Assembly (NCBI RefSeq): GCF_022750545.1
Contig: NZ_PUIC01000001.1
Span: 558,001-622,000, forward strand
Reading direction: 5' to 3'
Origin: Caulobacter sp. CCUG 60055
GTDB lineage: Bacteria > Pseudomonadota > Alphaproteobacteria > Caulobacterales > Caulobacteraceae
DNA length: 64,000 nucleotides
The notes beneath the pieces were generated by a model. That model saw nothing but the letters and a program-made list of their open reading frames with translations, was not told the origin of the DNA and ran no database searches. Made by a program: the position numbers and the translations under genes. Each line of letters opens with the position of its first letter. Position 1 is the first letter of the stretch. Shown here piece after piece: positions 18,586-28,027 of the stretch.

Positions 18586-20175
18586 TTAGGCGATCGGCAG
18601 GGCCTTCGGCTTGGCGGCGCGGAACCACCAGCCGATGAGGACCTGGGTAATGAGGACGGCGGTGAACACCGAGGTGATGACGCCGATGAACAGGGTCCAG
18701 GCGAAGCCCTTGATCGGTCCCGAGCCGAACTGGAACATGATCAGGGCCGAGATCAGGGTGGTGACGTTGGCGTCGATGATCGACACCAGCGCCCGCCGGT
18801 AGCCCTGGTCCGCCGCGCCCATCGGACTGCGGCCGGCATGGGCCTCGTCGCGCATGCGCTCGTAGATCAGCACGTTGGCGTCGACCGCCACCGCCAGGGT
18901 CAGGATCAGACCGGCGATGCCGGGGAAGGTCAGCGTCGCCTGGGTGAACGACATCGCCCCCAGGATCATCAGCACGTTGACGGCCAGGGCGACCGCGGCG
19001 AACACGCCGAACAGGCCGTAGGCCAGGACGATGAACACCACGATGGCGGCGGCGCCGATGGCCAGCGAGATGCTGCCCGCCTTGATGGCGTCGGCGCCCA
19101 GTTCGGCCCCGACGGTGCGCTGCTCCTCGATCTTCAGCGGCGCCGGCAAGGCCCCGGCGCGCAGCAGCACCGCCAGGTTGTTGGCCGTCTCGGGCGTGAA
19201 GTTGCCGGTGATGATCCCCGAGCCGCCGGTGATGGCGGTCTGGATGACCGGGGCCGAGATCACCTTGTTGTCCAGGATGATGGCGAAACGCTTGCCGATG
19301 TTCTGCGAGGTGACGTCGCCGAACTTGCGGCCGCCCTGCCCGTTGAAGCGGAACGACACCGCCGAGCGGCCGTGGTCGTCGAAGGTCGAGCTGGCCGTGG
19401 TCAGCATCTCGCCGGTGACGAGGGCGCGGCGCTTGACCAGGATGAGTTTCTCGGGCGCGTCGGGATAGGGCAGCAGCACCGAACCCGGCGGCACGCGGCC
19501 GGCGGAGGCCTCCTGCACGCTGACGGTGTCGTCGACCATCTGGAAGGTCAGCTTGGCGGTCTGGCCGATGACGTTCTTCAACCGCTCGGGATCGCTCTCG
19601 CCCGGCGCCTGGACGACGATGCGGTTGACGCCCTGACGGTTGATCGACGGCTCCTTGGTGCCCAGTTCGTCGATCCGGCGACGGATGATCTCGATGGACT
19701 GGTCGACGGCCTTGCCGGCCTCGGCCGTCATGGCGTCGTTCGACAGGGAAAGCTGGATGCGCTGGTCAGACTGGGTGCTGACGCTGAGGTCGCGCCCACC
19801 CCCGGCCAGCGGCTGGCCGAGCTTGTTCAGCTCCTGAAACGCCGCCTGCATCTGGCCCGGATCGGTGATCCGGACGCTGACCACGCCGTTCACCTGGCCA
19901 AGGCCGGTGAAGGTGATCTGCTTCTCGCGCAGGCTGTTGCGGACGTCCTCCAGCAGGTTGCTCAGCTTCTCAGCCTTGAGGGCGTCGACGTCGACCTCGT
20001 AGAGCAGCGAGGAGCCGCCCTGCAGGTCGAGCCCCAGGTTCAGCTTCTTGTGCGGAACCCAGACGGGCAGAGAGTCGACCATCTTCTGCGGCATCAGGTT
20101 CGGCGCCGTGAAGGCGATCCCGAACACCGTAGCCAGCACGCAGACGATGATTTTCCAGCGCGACAGATTGATCAT
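18586..20175 (-). CDS. secD: Protein translocase subunit SecD
   Basis: A 529-residue SecD: an N-terminal membrane anchor (about residues 5-25), a large periplasmic domain beginning LNLGLDLQGGSSLLYEVD, then five C-terminal transmembrane helices. The conserved RND-like motif LTLAVAVDANVLIYERMRDE near residue 440 contains the essential transmembrane Asp. GVNRIVVQAPGESDPERLKNVIGQTAKL is a SecD hallmark. It is somewhat shorter than E. coli SecD (615) but typical of alphaproteobacteria. It lies 31 bases after yajC and 14 before secF in the same operon. Confidence 0.97.
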   Translation of the reverse strand: MINLSRWKIIVCVLATVFGIAFTAPNLMPQKMVDSLPVWVPHKKLNLGLDLQGGSSLLYEVDVDALKAEKLSNLLEDVRNSLREKQITFTGLGQVNGVVSVRITDPGQMQAAFQELNKLGQPLAGGGRDLSVSTQSDQRIQLSLSNDAMTAEAGKAVDQSIEIIRRRIDELGTKEPSINRQGVNRIVVQAPGESDPERLKNVIGQTAKLTFQMVDDTVSVQEASAGRVPPGSVLLPYPDAPEKLILVKRRALVTGEMLTTASSTFDDHGRSAVSFRFNGQGGRKFGDVTSQNIGKRFAIILDNKVISAPVIQTAITGGSGIITGNFTPETANNLAVLLRAGALPAPLKIEEQRTVGAELGADAIKAGSISLAIGAAAIVVFIVLAYGLFGVFAAVALAVNVLMILGAMSFTQATLTFPGIAGLILTLAVAVDANVLIYERMRDEAHAGRSPMGAADQGYRRALVSIIDANVTTLISALIMFQFGSGPIKGFAWTLFIGVITSVFTAVLITQVLIGWWFRAAKPKALPIA

Positions 20176-20206
20176 CGGCGAGCAGCCTTCCCCCAGACGA
20201 CCGTAG

Positions 20207-20563
20207 TCAGGACTTGCCGTCGTTGGCGGGGGCGGGCTCGCCGCGGGTGCGGACGTCGGCGATCATCGACTTGACCACCTTCACCGTGACGCCCTGGGCG
20301 ATCTCGACGCCGACCTCGGCATCCTCGACGCGGACGATCTTGCCGACCATGCCGCTCGACAGCACGACGACGTCGCCGCGCTTGACGGCGGAGATGGCGG
20401 CCTGGTGCTCCTTGGCCCGCTTCTGCTGCGGACGGATCATCAGGAAATAGAACAGCACGATCAGCAGGACGATCGGCGCGAACTGGATCAGCATTTCCTG
20501 CGGGCCGCCGGCGGCGGCTCCAGCGGCTCCGACGGTCTGCGCCATGGCCGGGGTAGCGAACAT
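20207..20563 (-). CDS. yajC: Preprotein translocase accessory subunit YajC
   Basis: A 118-residue YajC, a single-span membrane protein that associates with SecDF. The transmembrane segment is FAPIVLLIVLFYFLMIRPQQKR, followed by the invariant RPQQKRAKEHQAAISAVKRGD and the small beta-rich domain VVLSSGMVGKIVRVED. ATG at 20563 (MFATPAM) is preferred over the ATG at 20578 because GGAG lies directly upstream of the former at the proper distance and nothing comparable precedes the latter. First gene of the yajC-secD-secF operon. Confidence 0.94.
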   Translation of the reverse strand: MFATPAMAQTVGAAGAAAGGPQEMLIQFAPIVLLIVLFYFLMIRPQQKRAKEHQAAISAVKRGDVVVLSSGMVGKIVRVEDAEVGVEIAQGVTVKVVKSMIADVRTRGEPAPANDGKS

Positions 20564-20587
20564 GGGGTCTCCAAGCATTACGGTATC

Positions 20588-20608
20588 GGCCGCCGGACGT
20601 CGGCGGCC
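20588..20608. repeat. GC-rich dyad in the yajC upstream region
   Basis: Arms GGCCGCCG and CGGCGGCC are perfectly complementary around GACGT. The dyad is 25 bases upstream of the yajC start, so on the minus strand it could form a 5'-leader hairpin. No T tract; function unknown. Confidence 0.4.
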
Positions 20609-20729
20609 TCAAAAGGTCGGCGGAAGCTATGCGTTCGCCTCCCCTTTTGCAATGCGCCGCGCCCGCCGCTAAGTGTTCGCCCCGTCGGGAGGGGCGGCCT
20701 CGCCCCGCATCCACGGGGAAGTGTGCGTC

Positions 20730-21560
20730 GTGAAGATCAAGGATCAACTCGCCCGGATCGCCGAGGCGCTGGAGCGCCTGGCGCCCGCCGCCGCGCCCGA
20801 GGCCGACCTCTCCGCCGCCCGCCTGTTCCGCTACGAGGCCGGCGAGGCGCGGTTCGCGCCGGCGCCGGACTATCCGCTCGACATCGCGCTGCTGGTCGGG
20901 GTGGACCGCCAGAAGAACCGCTTCGCCGAGAACCTGTCGCGGTTCGCCCGGGGGCTGCCGTTCAACCACGTGCTGCTGTGGGGCTCGCGCGGAGCCGGCA
21001 AGAGCTCGATCTCCAAGGCCGCCTTCATGGCCTGCGCCCGCGAGAACCCGGCCCTGCGCATGGTCGAGATCGACCGCGACGAAGTGACGGCGCTGCCCGG
21101 CCTGTTCGACCGCCTGCGCGGCCGCGCCGAGCGGTTCGTGGTGCTGTGCGACGACCTGTCGTTCGAGGAAGGCGCGTCGGCCGCGAAGTCGCTGAAGTCG
21201 GCGCTGGAGGGCGGCGTGGCCGGCCCGCCGGAGAACGTGCTGTTCGTGGCCACCTCTAACCGCCGCCACCTGATGCCCAGGGCGCACGAGGATCGCGGCC
21301 TGATCGATTCCGCCGAGGACGCCGAGGAGGAGGTCAGCGTCTCCGACCGCTTCGGCCTGTGGATCGGCTTTCCGCCGATGGACCAGAACGCCTATCTGGC
21401 GGCGGTGAACATCTACGCCGACCGCTTCGACCTGCGCGTCGAGGACCTCGACCGCCGGGCGCTGCAATGGGCGCAGCTGCGCGGCGGCCGCTCCGGACGG
21501 GTGGCCTGGCAGTTCGTCCGCGACCTCGCCGGCGAGCTGGGCAGACCCCTGCCCCTCTGA
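20730..21560 (+). CDS. DUF815-family AAA ATPase
   Basis: A 276-residue P-loop ATPase of the DUF815 group. Walker A is LLWGSRGAGKSS (about residues 90-101) and Walker B is FVVLCDDLSFEEG; sensor-like VLFVATSNRRHLMPR and an EDAEEEVSVSDRFGLWIGFPPMDQ segment are conserved in the family. No signal or membrane segment. GTG at 20730 is chosen since GGGGAA precedes it and the family begins MKIKDQL; an earlier GTG at 20673 adds a non-conserved leader. It is divergent from yajC. The biological role is not established. Confidence 0.85.
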   Translation: MKIKDQLARIAEALERLAPAAAPEADLSAARLFRYEAGEARFAPAPDYPLDIALLVGVDRQKNRFAENLSRFARGLPFNHVLLWGSRGAGKSSISKAAFMACARENPALRMVEIDRDEVTALPGLFDRLRGRAERFVVLCDDLSFEEGASAAKSLKSALEGGVAGPPENVLFVATSNRRHLMPRAHEDRGLIDSAEDAEEEVSVSDRFGLWIGFPPMDQNAYLAAVNIYADRFDLRVEDLDRRALQWAQLRGGRSGRVAWQFVRDLAGELGRPLPL

Positions 21561-21570
21561 CCGGCGTCGA

Positions 21571-21590
21571 CCGGGGGCCTCGGCCCCCGG
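21571..21590. terminator. Possible bidirectional hairpin between DUF815 gene and dipM
   Basis: CCGGGGGC and GCCCCCGG pair around CTCG, midway between the two converging stop codons. There is no T tract on either side, so it is a candidate only. Confidence 0.4.
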
Positions 21591-21594
21591 CCCG

Positions 21595-23400
21595 CTACTT
21601 CGGCAGGACCAGCGTCGGGTCGACGGGGCGAGCCTTGTCCTTGGGCGACGGCGCGTAGCGGATCTCGAAGTGCAGCTGCGGCTGGTCGACGCCGCCGGTG
21701 TCGCCGACCTGGCCGATCTCCTGGCCCTGGACCACGCGGTCGCGGTTCTTGACCGACGCCTTCTGCAGGTGGGCGTAGGCCGTCACCCAGCCGCCGTCGT
21801 GCTTGACCAGGACCAGATTGCCGAAGCCCGGCACCTGGTTGCCGGAATAGACCACTTCGCCGCCGGCCGCCGCCCGGACGCTTTCGCCCATGCCGGCGGC
21901 CAGATCGACGCCGTCGTTGCGTTGGCCCGCGCCCTTGGGGCCGAAGCCGGCCAGCAGCCGTCCGCGCAACGGCCATTCGAAGCGTCCGCGCCCGGCGGCG
22001 GCCACGTCGGAATCCGAAGGCGGCGTGCTGCTTTCGACGATGGCCGGCGCCCCGCTGGCCGGCGGAATGGTCGGCCGGGAATTGGGATAGAGCGACGAAT
22101 AGGGCCGCGGTCCCGCCGTGGTCGAGGCCGAGCGGCTCGGCGGCGGGGCGGCGGACGGCGGCGGCGTCGTGGCCGGGGGCTGGACGACGGGCGGCGGGGC
22201 GGCGGCGACCTCCCTGGGCGGCGCCGGCTGCGGGCGGCGCGGCGCGGCGACCGTCACGGTCTTGGACAGGGGGCCCCCGTCCTTGAAATCGGCCGGCAGG
22301 ACGACGCGGCTGCGCGCCTTCAGACGCGGATTGGCCGAGCTGAAGTCGTTCAGCGCCTGCAGAACCTTGGGGTCGGCGTCGAACCGCTTGGCGATCCCCG
22401 CCAGGGTGTCGCCGGACTCGACCACATAGGCCTTGGGCGCCGGGATCTTGATCGTGTCGCCCGCGCGCAGGTGATAGGGCGACTTCAGCTTGTTGGCCTC
22501 GATGATGGCCTTCTTGGCGGCGCCGAAGCGGTCGGACAGCGCCTCGACATTGTCGCCCTTGCGCACCTCCACCTCGGCGACGCCGCCCGGATTGGCCTGC
22601 ACCTTGCCTTCGATCGAATAGACCGTCTTGGTGGTCGGCTTGGCCGGCGCCTCGACCTCGGCCGCCGGCTCGACCGCCTTGCGGCCCTTCAGCGGCGGCT
22701 CCGCGGCGGCGAGGCCCGCGCCGCCGTCCACGGCGTCGATGGGCAGGCTCAGCTTCTGGCCGACATGCAGGCTGGTCGATTCCATGCCGTTCAGGCGCAT
22801 CAGCGCCTTGGGCTCGACGGCGAAGCGGCGGCCGATGGCCGACAGCGTGTCGCCCGACTGGACCACATAGGCCTGGCGGCTGGGCACGGTCAGCACCTGC
22901 CCCGGCTTCAAGGCGTAAGGCGATTTCAGGCCGCTGGCCGAGGCGATCTCCCGGCGCGGCGTCTTCACGCTGGCGGCGATCAGGTCGAGCGTCTCGCCCT
23001 CGGCGACGGTGATCTCGCGTTCCGAGGCGAGGGCCTGCACCGCCCCCCGCGCGATCGGCTTGGACGAAACGGCCGGAGCCTCGGCCGCCGGCGGCGGGAC
23101 GGCGGGCCTGGAAGGCGGCGGCGCGGTCGTCGAGCCGGCCAGCGGCGGCAGGGACTGGGTCTGGACCGAGGCGCTGGGCGCCGCGCCCGTCACCCCGCCC
23201 GAGGCGGTTTCCGGCGACGGAGAAGGCGGCGGCGCGGCGGTCGGCGGCCGCGAGGTCGGCGCGACCGGTTCGGCGCCGCCGGGCGCGGCGTAGCCCTTGT
23301 AGGGGGCGTACTGGGAGCGCGTCTCGCAGGCGGCCAGGGCCGCGGCCGCGGCCAAGACCAGGGCCGCGCGACCCGCCGTTCCGATCCAGAATTTCGTCAT
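21595..23400 (-). CDS. dipM: DipM-like LysM/LytM cell-division protein
   Basis: A 601-residue envelope protein with the DipM architecture: an N-terminal export signal ending in a lipobox-like LAAC (Cys25), Pro/Ala-rich linker, four LysM repeats in two pairs (starting near EITVAEGETLDLIA, AYVVQSGDTLSAIG, VEVRKGDNVEALS and AYVVESGDTLAGIA), another Pro-rich linker and a C-terminal LytM/M23 domain. The M23 zinc site is degenerate: the first His is Asn in QRNDGVD and the HxH pair reads QLH. DipM of Caulobacter is a septal activator of other wall hydrolases rather than an enzyme. ATG at 23400 gives normal length. It follows pcm in the minus-strand block. Confidence 0.87.
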   Translation of the reverse strand: MTKFWIGTAGRAALVLAAAAALAACETRSQYAPYKGYAAPGGAEPVAPTSRPPTAAPPPSPSPETASGGVTGAAPSASVQTQSLPPLAGSTTAPPPSRPAVPPPAAEAPAVSSKPIARGAVQALASEREITVAEGETLDLIAASVKTPRREIASASGLKSPYALKPGQVLTVPSRQAYVVQSGDTLSAIGRRFAVEPKALMRLNGMESTSLHVGQKLSLPIDAVDGGAGLAAAEPPLKGRKAVEPAAEVEAPAKPTTKTVYSIEGKVQANPGGVAEVEVRKGDNVEALSDRFGAAKKAIIEANKLKSPYHLRAGDTIKIPAPKAYVVESGDTLAGIAKRFDADPKVLQALNDFSSANPRLKARSRVVLPADFKDGGPLSKTVTVAAPRRPQPAPPREVAAAPPPVVQPPATTPPPSAAPPPSRSASTTAGPRPYSSLYPNSRPTIPPASGAPAIVESSTPPSDSDVAAAGRGRFEWPLRGRLLAGFGPKGAGQRNDGVDLAAGMGESVRAAAGGEVVYSGNQVPGFGNLVLVKHDGGWVTAYAHLQKASVKNRDRVVQGQEIGQVGDTGGVDQPQLHFEIRYAPSPKDKARPVDPTLVLPK

Positions 23401-23554
23401 CGCCGCTCCGCTCTTCACACTGCGGGACTCAATTGAAAGGCGGGCGGACAGCATCGACAAATCCACGCGTGTCCGCCAGGCCCGCAAACTACTACAAAGG
23501 GGCTAGCCCCCGACGGCTTCGTCCAGACCGGACGGGCCGACCATGCTCGACCGT

Positions 23555-24217
23555 TCAAAGTTCCTTGGCGACCCCGTCGAGGAGCGGCACGAAGCGCACC
23601 TCGCACAGGGTCTCGCTGACGAAGCCGCCGCGGCCGTCGCCGGCGTAGCGGATCAGCTTCTGCACCGGCCCCTTCCCTATCGGCGCGACGAGAACCCCCG
23701 ACGGCTTCAGTTGAGCCAGCAATTTCTTGGGTTCGGAAGGCGCCGCCGCCGTGACCAGAATGCGGTCAAAAGGCGCCTGCTCGGCCCAGCCCTCGCCGCC
23801 GTCGCCGAACTTGGTGATGACGTTGGTCAGCTGCAGGGCCTTGAAACGCGTCTCCGCCTCGCCGAGCAGCGTGCGGTAGCGTTCGACCGTGTAGACCAGC
23901 CGCGCCAGGCGCGACAGCACCGCCGTCTGATAGCCCGAGCCCGTGCCGATCTCCAGGATGCGGGCGCGCGGCTCGATGGTCAGGGCCTGGGTCATCAGGC
24001 CGACGATGAACGGCTGGCTGATGGTCTGGCCGCAGGCGATCGGCAGGGCCGAATCCTCGAACGAGCGTTCCTGGAACAGCTCGGGCACGAACAGTTCGCG
24101 CGGCGTCTTCTCGATGGCCGACAGCACGGCCGGGTCCGTCACCCCCTGCGAGCGCAAGGCGAGGACCAGCTTGGCCAACCGCTCGTCCGAAGTCGTCTTC
24201 TTCTCCGCCACGCTCAT
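23555..24217 (-). CDS. pcm: Protein-L-isoaspartate O-methyltransferase
   Basis: A 220-residue Pcm, which methylates isoaspartyl residues of damaged proteins with SAM so they can revert to aspartate. SAM motif I is [19 protein letters not shown] near residue 85; family segments [33 protein letters not shown] and [18 protein letters not shown] are intact. Its ATG overlaps the surE stop by 4 bases. The surE-pcm pairing, followed by a LysM/LytM gene, is conserved across proteobacteria. Confidence 0.96.
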   Translation of the reverse strand: MSVAEKKTTSDERLAKLVLALRSQGVTDPAVLSAIEKTPRELFVPELFQERSFEDSALPIACGQTISQPFIVGLMTQALTIEPRARILEIGTGSGYQTAVLSRLARLVYTVERYRTLLGEAETRFKALQLTNVITKFGDGGEGWAEQAPFDRILVTAAAPSEPKKLLAQLKPSGVLVAPIGKGPVQKLIRYAGDGRGGFVSETLCEVRFVPLLDGVAKEL

Positions 24218-24996
24218 CCTTTCGGCGGCGCCCCGCCCAGAACCTGTTTCAGGTCGCTGACGGTTTCAAGGTGGGTCAGATCGATATGCAGCGGCGTCAC
24301 CGAGATGCGCCCCTCGTAAATGGCGTTGAGATCGGTTCCCGGCGCCGGCGTCGACGGCCGCCCATGGAAGCCCATCCAGTAATAGTCGCGGCCGCGCAGG
24401 TCGACCCGCCGCTCGGCGTGCATGTTGGAGACGTCGCGGAAGCCCTGCCGGGTGACCTCGACCTCCTTGACCAGCTCGGGCGGCAGGTTCGGGAAATTGA
24501 GGTTCATCACCACGTTGGCGGGCCAGCCGACCGCGATCAGGCGCTTGACGATCCCCGGAGCGAAGGCCTCGGCGGTCTCCCAGTGCGCCTTCACATCGTC
24601 GTGAAACAGCGCCAAGGACTGGCTGAGGGCGATCGACGGCACGCCGAGGGCCATGCCCTGGATCGCCCCGGCCACGGTGCCCGACATCGTCACGTCCTCG
24701 GCGATGTTGTGGCCGCGATTGACGCCGGAGAGCACCAGGTCCGGCTTGCCGTCCGTCACCAGGTCCTGGATCGCCAGCATGACGCAGTCGGTCGGCGTGC
24801 CGGCCACCGCGAAGCGCCGGTCGTCCAGCTTGCGCACCCGCAAGGGCGAGGTCAGGGTCAGGGCGCGCGAGGCCCCCGACTGTTCGACCTCGGGCGCGCA
24901 GATCCAGATATCGTCGGACAGCTGGCGGGCGATCCGCTCCAGCGAACCCAGGCCCTCGGCGTGGACGCCGTCGTCGTTGGTGAGCAGGATGCGCAA
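24214..24996 (-). CDS. surE: 5'/3'-nucleotidase SurE
   Basis: A 260-residue SurE, a metal-dependent survival phosphatase acting on nucleoside monophosphates. The N-terminal [15 protein letters not shown] holds the catalytic Asp pair, followed by [25 protein letters not shown] and [25 protein letters not shown]. No ATG or GTG fits; the start is the rare TTG at 24996, two bases after the serS stop, with a GAGG site 7 bases upstream inside serS. Longer frames upstream are shadows of serS. Its stop overlaps the pcm ATG, so serS-surE-pcm is tightly coupled. Confidence 0.94.
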   Translation of the reverse strand: MRILLTNDDGVHAEGLGSLERIARQLSDDIWICAPEVEQSGASRALTLTSPLRVRKLDDRRFAVAGTPTDCVMLAIQDLVTDGKPDLVLSGVNRGHNIAEDVTMSGTVAGAIQGMALGVPSIALSQSLALFHDDVKAHWETAEAFAPGIVKRLIAVGWPANVVMNLNFPNLPPELVKEVEVTRQGFRDVSNMHAERRVDLRGRDYYWMGFHGRPSTPAPGTDLNAIYEGRISVTPLHIDLTHLETVSDLKQVLGGAPPKG

Positions 24997-24998
24997 GC

Positions 24999-26294
24999 TC
25001 AGGCCTCGCCGCCGATATGCGTCGCGCCGCCCATATAGGGCTGCAACGCGGCCGGGACGGCGATGCGCCCCTTCTCGTCCTGATAGTTCTCCAGCACGGC
25101 GACCAGGGTGCGGCCCACCGCCAGGCCAGAGCCGTTGAGCGTGTGGACGTACTGCGTGCCCTTCTCGCCGGCGCGCTTGAAACGGGCGTCCATGCGCCGG
25201 GCCTGGAAGTCGCCGCAGTTCGAGCACGAACTGATCTCGCGATAGGTGTTCTGCGACGGCAGCCAGACCTCGAGGTCGTAGGTCTTGCGGGCGCCGAAGC
25301 CCATGTCGCCGGTGCACAGCAGCATGGTGCGGAACGGCAGCTCCAGCTTCCTCAGCACGGCCTCGGCGCAATCGACCATGCGCTGATGCTCGGCCTCGGA
25401 CTGGTCCGGGGCGGTGATCGAGACCAACTCGACCTTGTAGAACTGGTGCTGGCGGATCATGCCGCGGGTGTCGCGGCCCGAGGCGCCGGCCTCCGAACGG
25501 AACGACGGCGTCAGGGCCGTCAGGCGCATCGGCAGCTCCTCGGCCCCGACGATCTGGCCCATGACCATGCTGGTCAGCGACACCTCGGCGGTGGGGATCA
25601 GCCAGCGGCCGTCGGTGGTCTGGAACAGGTCGTCGGCGAACTTGGGCAGCTTGTCGGTGCCATAGGCGGCCGCGTCGTTGACCAGCAAGGGGGGCGACAC
25701 CTCGGTATAGCCGTGCTCGCCGGTCTGCACGTCGAGCATGAACTGGCCGAGCGCCCGCTCCAGCCGCGCGATCTGGCCCTTCAGCACCACGAACCGCGCG
25801 CCCGACATGCGGGCGGCAGCCTCGAAGTCCATGCCGCCGAGACCGCCGCCAAGGTCGACGTGATCCTTCGGCGCGTTCAGCCGTGCGGCCGGAACGCCGG
25901 CGGGGTCGCCCCAGCGGCGTTGCTCGACATTGCCGTGCTCGTCCTCGCCGAACGGCACGTCGGCGGCGGGGATGTTCGGCAGGGCGGCGAGGATTTCGCG
26001 CAACGCCTCGGCGGTGTCGCGCTCGATCTCGGTCTGGGCGGCGATGTCGCCCTTGAGCGCCTCGACCTCGGCCATCAGCCGCTGGGCTTCGGCCTCGTCC
26101 TTGCGGGCCTTGGCCTGGCCGATCAGCTTAGAGGCGTCGTTGCGGCGCGACTGGGCGTCCTGCAAGGCGGTCTGGGCCGCGCGCAGCCTGGCGTCGAGGA
26201 CCAGGATCGCCGAGGTCTGCGACGACAGCCCCTTCGACTCCCAGGCCCGGTCGAACGCCTCGGGATTGTCGCGGATGGCCTTGATGTCGTGCAT
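24999..26294 (-). CDS. serS: Seryl-tRNA synthetase
   Basis: A 431-residue class II seryl-tRNA synthetase. The N-terminal helical arm spans about residues 1-110. The catalytic core shows motif 2 ([21 protein letters not shown]) and motif 3 ([20 protein letters not shown]), plus the serine-binding [12 protein letters not shown] at 26294 ([15 protein letters not shown]) is the standard start; the longer reading has no homology. Sits between tatC and surE in the minus-strand block. Confidence 0.98.
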   Translation of the reverse strand: MHDIKAIRDNPEAFDRAWESKGLSSQTSAILVLDARLRAAQTALQDAQSRRNDASKLIGQAKARKDEAEAQRLMAEVEALKGDIAAQTEIERDTAEALREILAALPNIPAADVPFGEDEHGNVEQRRWGDPAGVPAARLNAPKDHVDLGGGLGGMDFEAAARMSGARFVVLKGQIARLERALGQFMLDVQTGEHGYTEVSPPLLVNDAAAYGTDKLPKFADDLFQTTDGRWLIPTAEVSLTSMVMGQIVGAEELPMRLTALTPSFRSEAGASGRDTRGMIRQHQFYKVELVSITAPDQSEAEHQRMVDCAEAVLRKLELPFRTMLLCTGDMGFGARKTYDLEVWLPSQNTYREISSCSNCGDFQARRMDARFKRAGEKGTQYVHTLNGSGLAVGRTLVAVLENYQDEKGRIAVPAALQPYMGGATHIGGEA

Positions 26295-26423
26295 GGAGGG
26301 ACGCCGAATGCAGGTGGAGCGGCCTTCCTTAAGGCGCGTCGCGGGATCAGCCAACCTCTAGGACGTTACAATCTGGCGCGCGCCGACCCGAAAGCACGGC
26401 CGCCGCGCCAGGGGATCGGCGCA

Positions 26424-27326
26424 TCAGGGGATCGTCGCCACGTCCTGGCTCGACGCCTCGTCCTCGCGCTTGCGGCGAAGCTCGATCAGCTTCACGCACC
26501 AGATCGACACCTCGTAGAGCAGGCAAAGCGGCAGGGCGAGGCTGATCTGGCTGATCGGGTCCGGCGGCGTGACGATGGCGGCGACGACGAACACGCCGAC
26601 GATGGCGTAGCGGCGGCCCGACGACAGCATCTTGGAATCGACGATGCCGGCCATGCCGAGCAGGCTGAGCACCACCGGAAGCTGGAAGCACAGGCCGAAG
26701 GCCAGCAGCAGGGTGGTCACCAGGCTGAGATAGTCGGAGACCTTGGGCAGCAGTTCGACCGACACGTCCGGGCCGATGATCTGCTGGCTGAGCGAGAACC
26801 ACAGCACGAAGGGCAGCATGACGAAATAGACCAGCGCCGCCCCCATCAGGAACAGGGCCGGCGAAGCGACCAGGAACGGCAGGAAGGCCCGGCGTTCGCG
26901 CTTGTAGAGCCCCGGCGCCACGAAACGGTAGAGCTGCCAGGCCAGAACCGGGAAGGTGATCGCCACCGAGCCGAACGCCGCCAGCTTGACCTTGGTGAAG
27001 AAGAACTCCAGCGGCGCGGTGAAGACGAACTTCAGCCCCTGCCCGCCGGGCGCATGCGGCACTTCCTTCAGGCCGGTCAGGGCCAGCAGCAGGTCGAACG
27101 GTCCGTGCTTGCCGCCCGAGGCCTTCTGCGCCGCCAAGAGCTCCGCCCCGACCTGGAACGGGTGCAGCAGGAACATGTAGATCCTGTCCGAGAAATAGAA
27201 GCAGAGCAGGAAGCCGGCGAACAGCGCAGCGATGCTGACGACCAGCCGGTAGCGCAGCTCGACCAGATGTTCGAGCAGCGGCGCGCGCGAGGCTTCGATC
27301 TCGGTGTCGTCGTCGGTGTAGCTCAA
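26424..27326 (-). CDS. tatC: Sec-independent translocase subunit TatC
   Basis: A 300-residue TatC, the six-helix membrane receptor for twin-arginine signal peptides. Conserved parts: APLLEHLVELRYRLVVSIAA near residue 15, FKVFTAPLE-type KFVFTAPLEFFFTKVKLAAFGSV, PFVLWFSL and FGLCFQLPVVLSLLGMAGIV. The C-terminal cytoplasmic tail (LRRKREDEASSQDV) is longer than in E. coli (258 residues). ATG overlaps the tatB stop by 4 bases. Likely clients in this window are the RR-signal proteins at 60854 and possibly 32024. Confidence 0.96.
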   Translation of the reverse strand: MSYTDDDTEIEASRAPLLEHLVELRYRLVVSIAALFAGFLLCFYFSDRIYMFLLHPFQVGAELLAAQKASGGKHGPFDLLLALTGLKEVPHAPGGQGLKFVFTAPLEFFFTKVKLAAFGSVAITFPVLAWQLYRFVAPGLYKRERRAFLPFLVASPALFLMGAALVYFVMLPFVLWFSLSQQIIGPDVSVELLPKVSDYLSLVTTLLLAFGLCFQLPVVLSLLGMAGIVDSKMLSSGRRYAIVGVFVVAAIVTPPDPISQISLALPLCLLYEVSIWCVKLIELRRKREDEASSQDVATIP

Positions 27327-27922
27327 GACGCGGTTTCCGGCGCGGCGGCCTTGCGGCGCGCGGTTTTGGAGGGGGCCTTGGCCGTCTTGGCGGCGGGCGC
27401 ACGGCGAGCCGCCGGCGCGGCCGGCGAAGCGGCCTTGGCCTTGGCGGCCTTCGGCTTGGTCGCCGTCTCGCCCTTCGGCTTGGCCGGGGCCTTGCGCTTG
27501 GGCTTGGCGGCCGGCGCGGCGGCGGCCTCGGGAACGGTCGCCGGGGCGGGGGCCAAGGGCGCGTCCGGCGCGTGGGCGGCGATTTCCGACGACATCGGCG
27601 GCGAGAACTGCATCTGCGCCCCGCCCAGACCGCGGTCGATCTCGTCGAACACGCTCTGGACCTGAGGATCATGGCCCTCGGCCACCGGCAGGGGCGGCGT
27701 GTAGCGGGCCTGGCGCATGGCCTCGACCTCGCGGCGCAGCTCGTCCAGCTCGGATTGCCGCGCCATCTCGTCGAAGCTGGCGCGGAACTCGGCGGCCATC
27801 CCGCGCATCTTGGCGACGAACTGGCCGATGCGGCGCAGCAGGATAGGCAGGTCCTTCGGCCCGACGACCACGAGGGCGACGATGGCGACAACCAGCAGGT
27901 GGGGTCCGAAATCGGGCAGCAT
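27323..27922 (-). CDS. tatB: Sec-independent translocase subunit TatB
   Basis: A 199-residue TatB with one N-terminal transmembrane helix (HLLVVAIVALVVVGP), the conserved GPKDLP turn, and an amphipathic helix (RRIGQFVAKMRGMAAEFRASFDEM). The last ~75 residues are an Ala/Pro/Lys-rich low-complexity tail with KPKRKAPAKPKGE-type repeats, likely disordered. Located between tatA and tatC; 105 bases after tatA. Confidence 0.93.
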   Translation of the reverse strand: MLPDFGPHLLVVAIVALVVVGPKDLPILLRRIGQFVAKMRGMAAEFRASFDEMARQSELDELRREVEAMRQARYTPPLPVAEGHDPQVQSVFDEIDRGLGGAQMQFSPPMSSEIAAHAPDAPLAPAPATVPEAAAAPAAKPKRKAPAKPKGETATKPKAAKAKAASPAAPAARRAPAAKTAKAPSKTARRKAAAPETAS

Positions 27923-28027
27923 CAGACGGCCTTAGCGCGTTTCGGCGCGGATCGACAACAGATCAGCCGCCCACCAGCCGCGCGGCGGCTCGGCCGCCGG
28001 CTTCCGGACGGACGGCCGCCGGCAAAA

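Noticed and set aside
25017-27665. An 882-codon plus-strand frame spanning serS and tatC
   Set aside because: It crosses two well-supported genes antisense, including the spacer between them, and looks like high-GC read-through.
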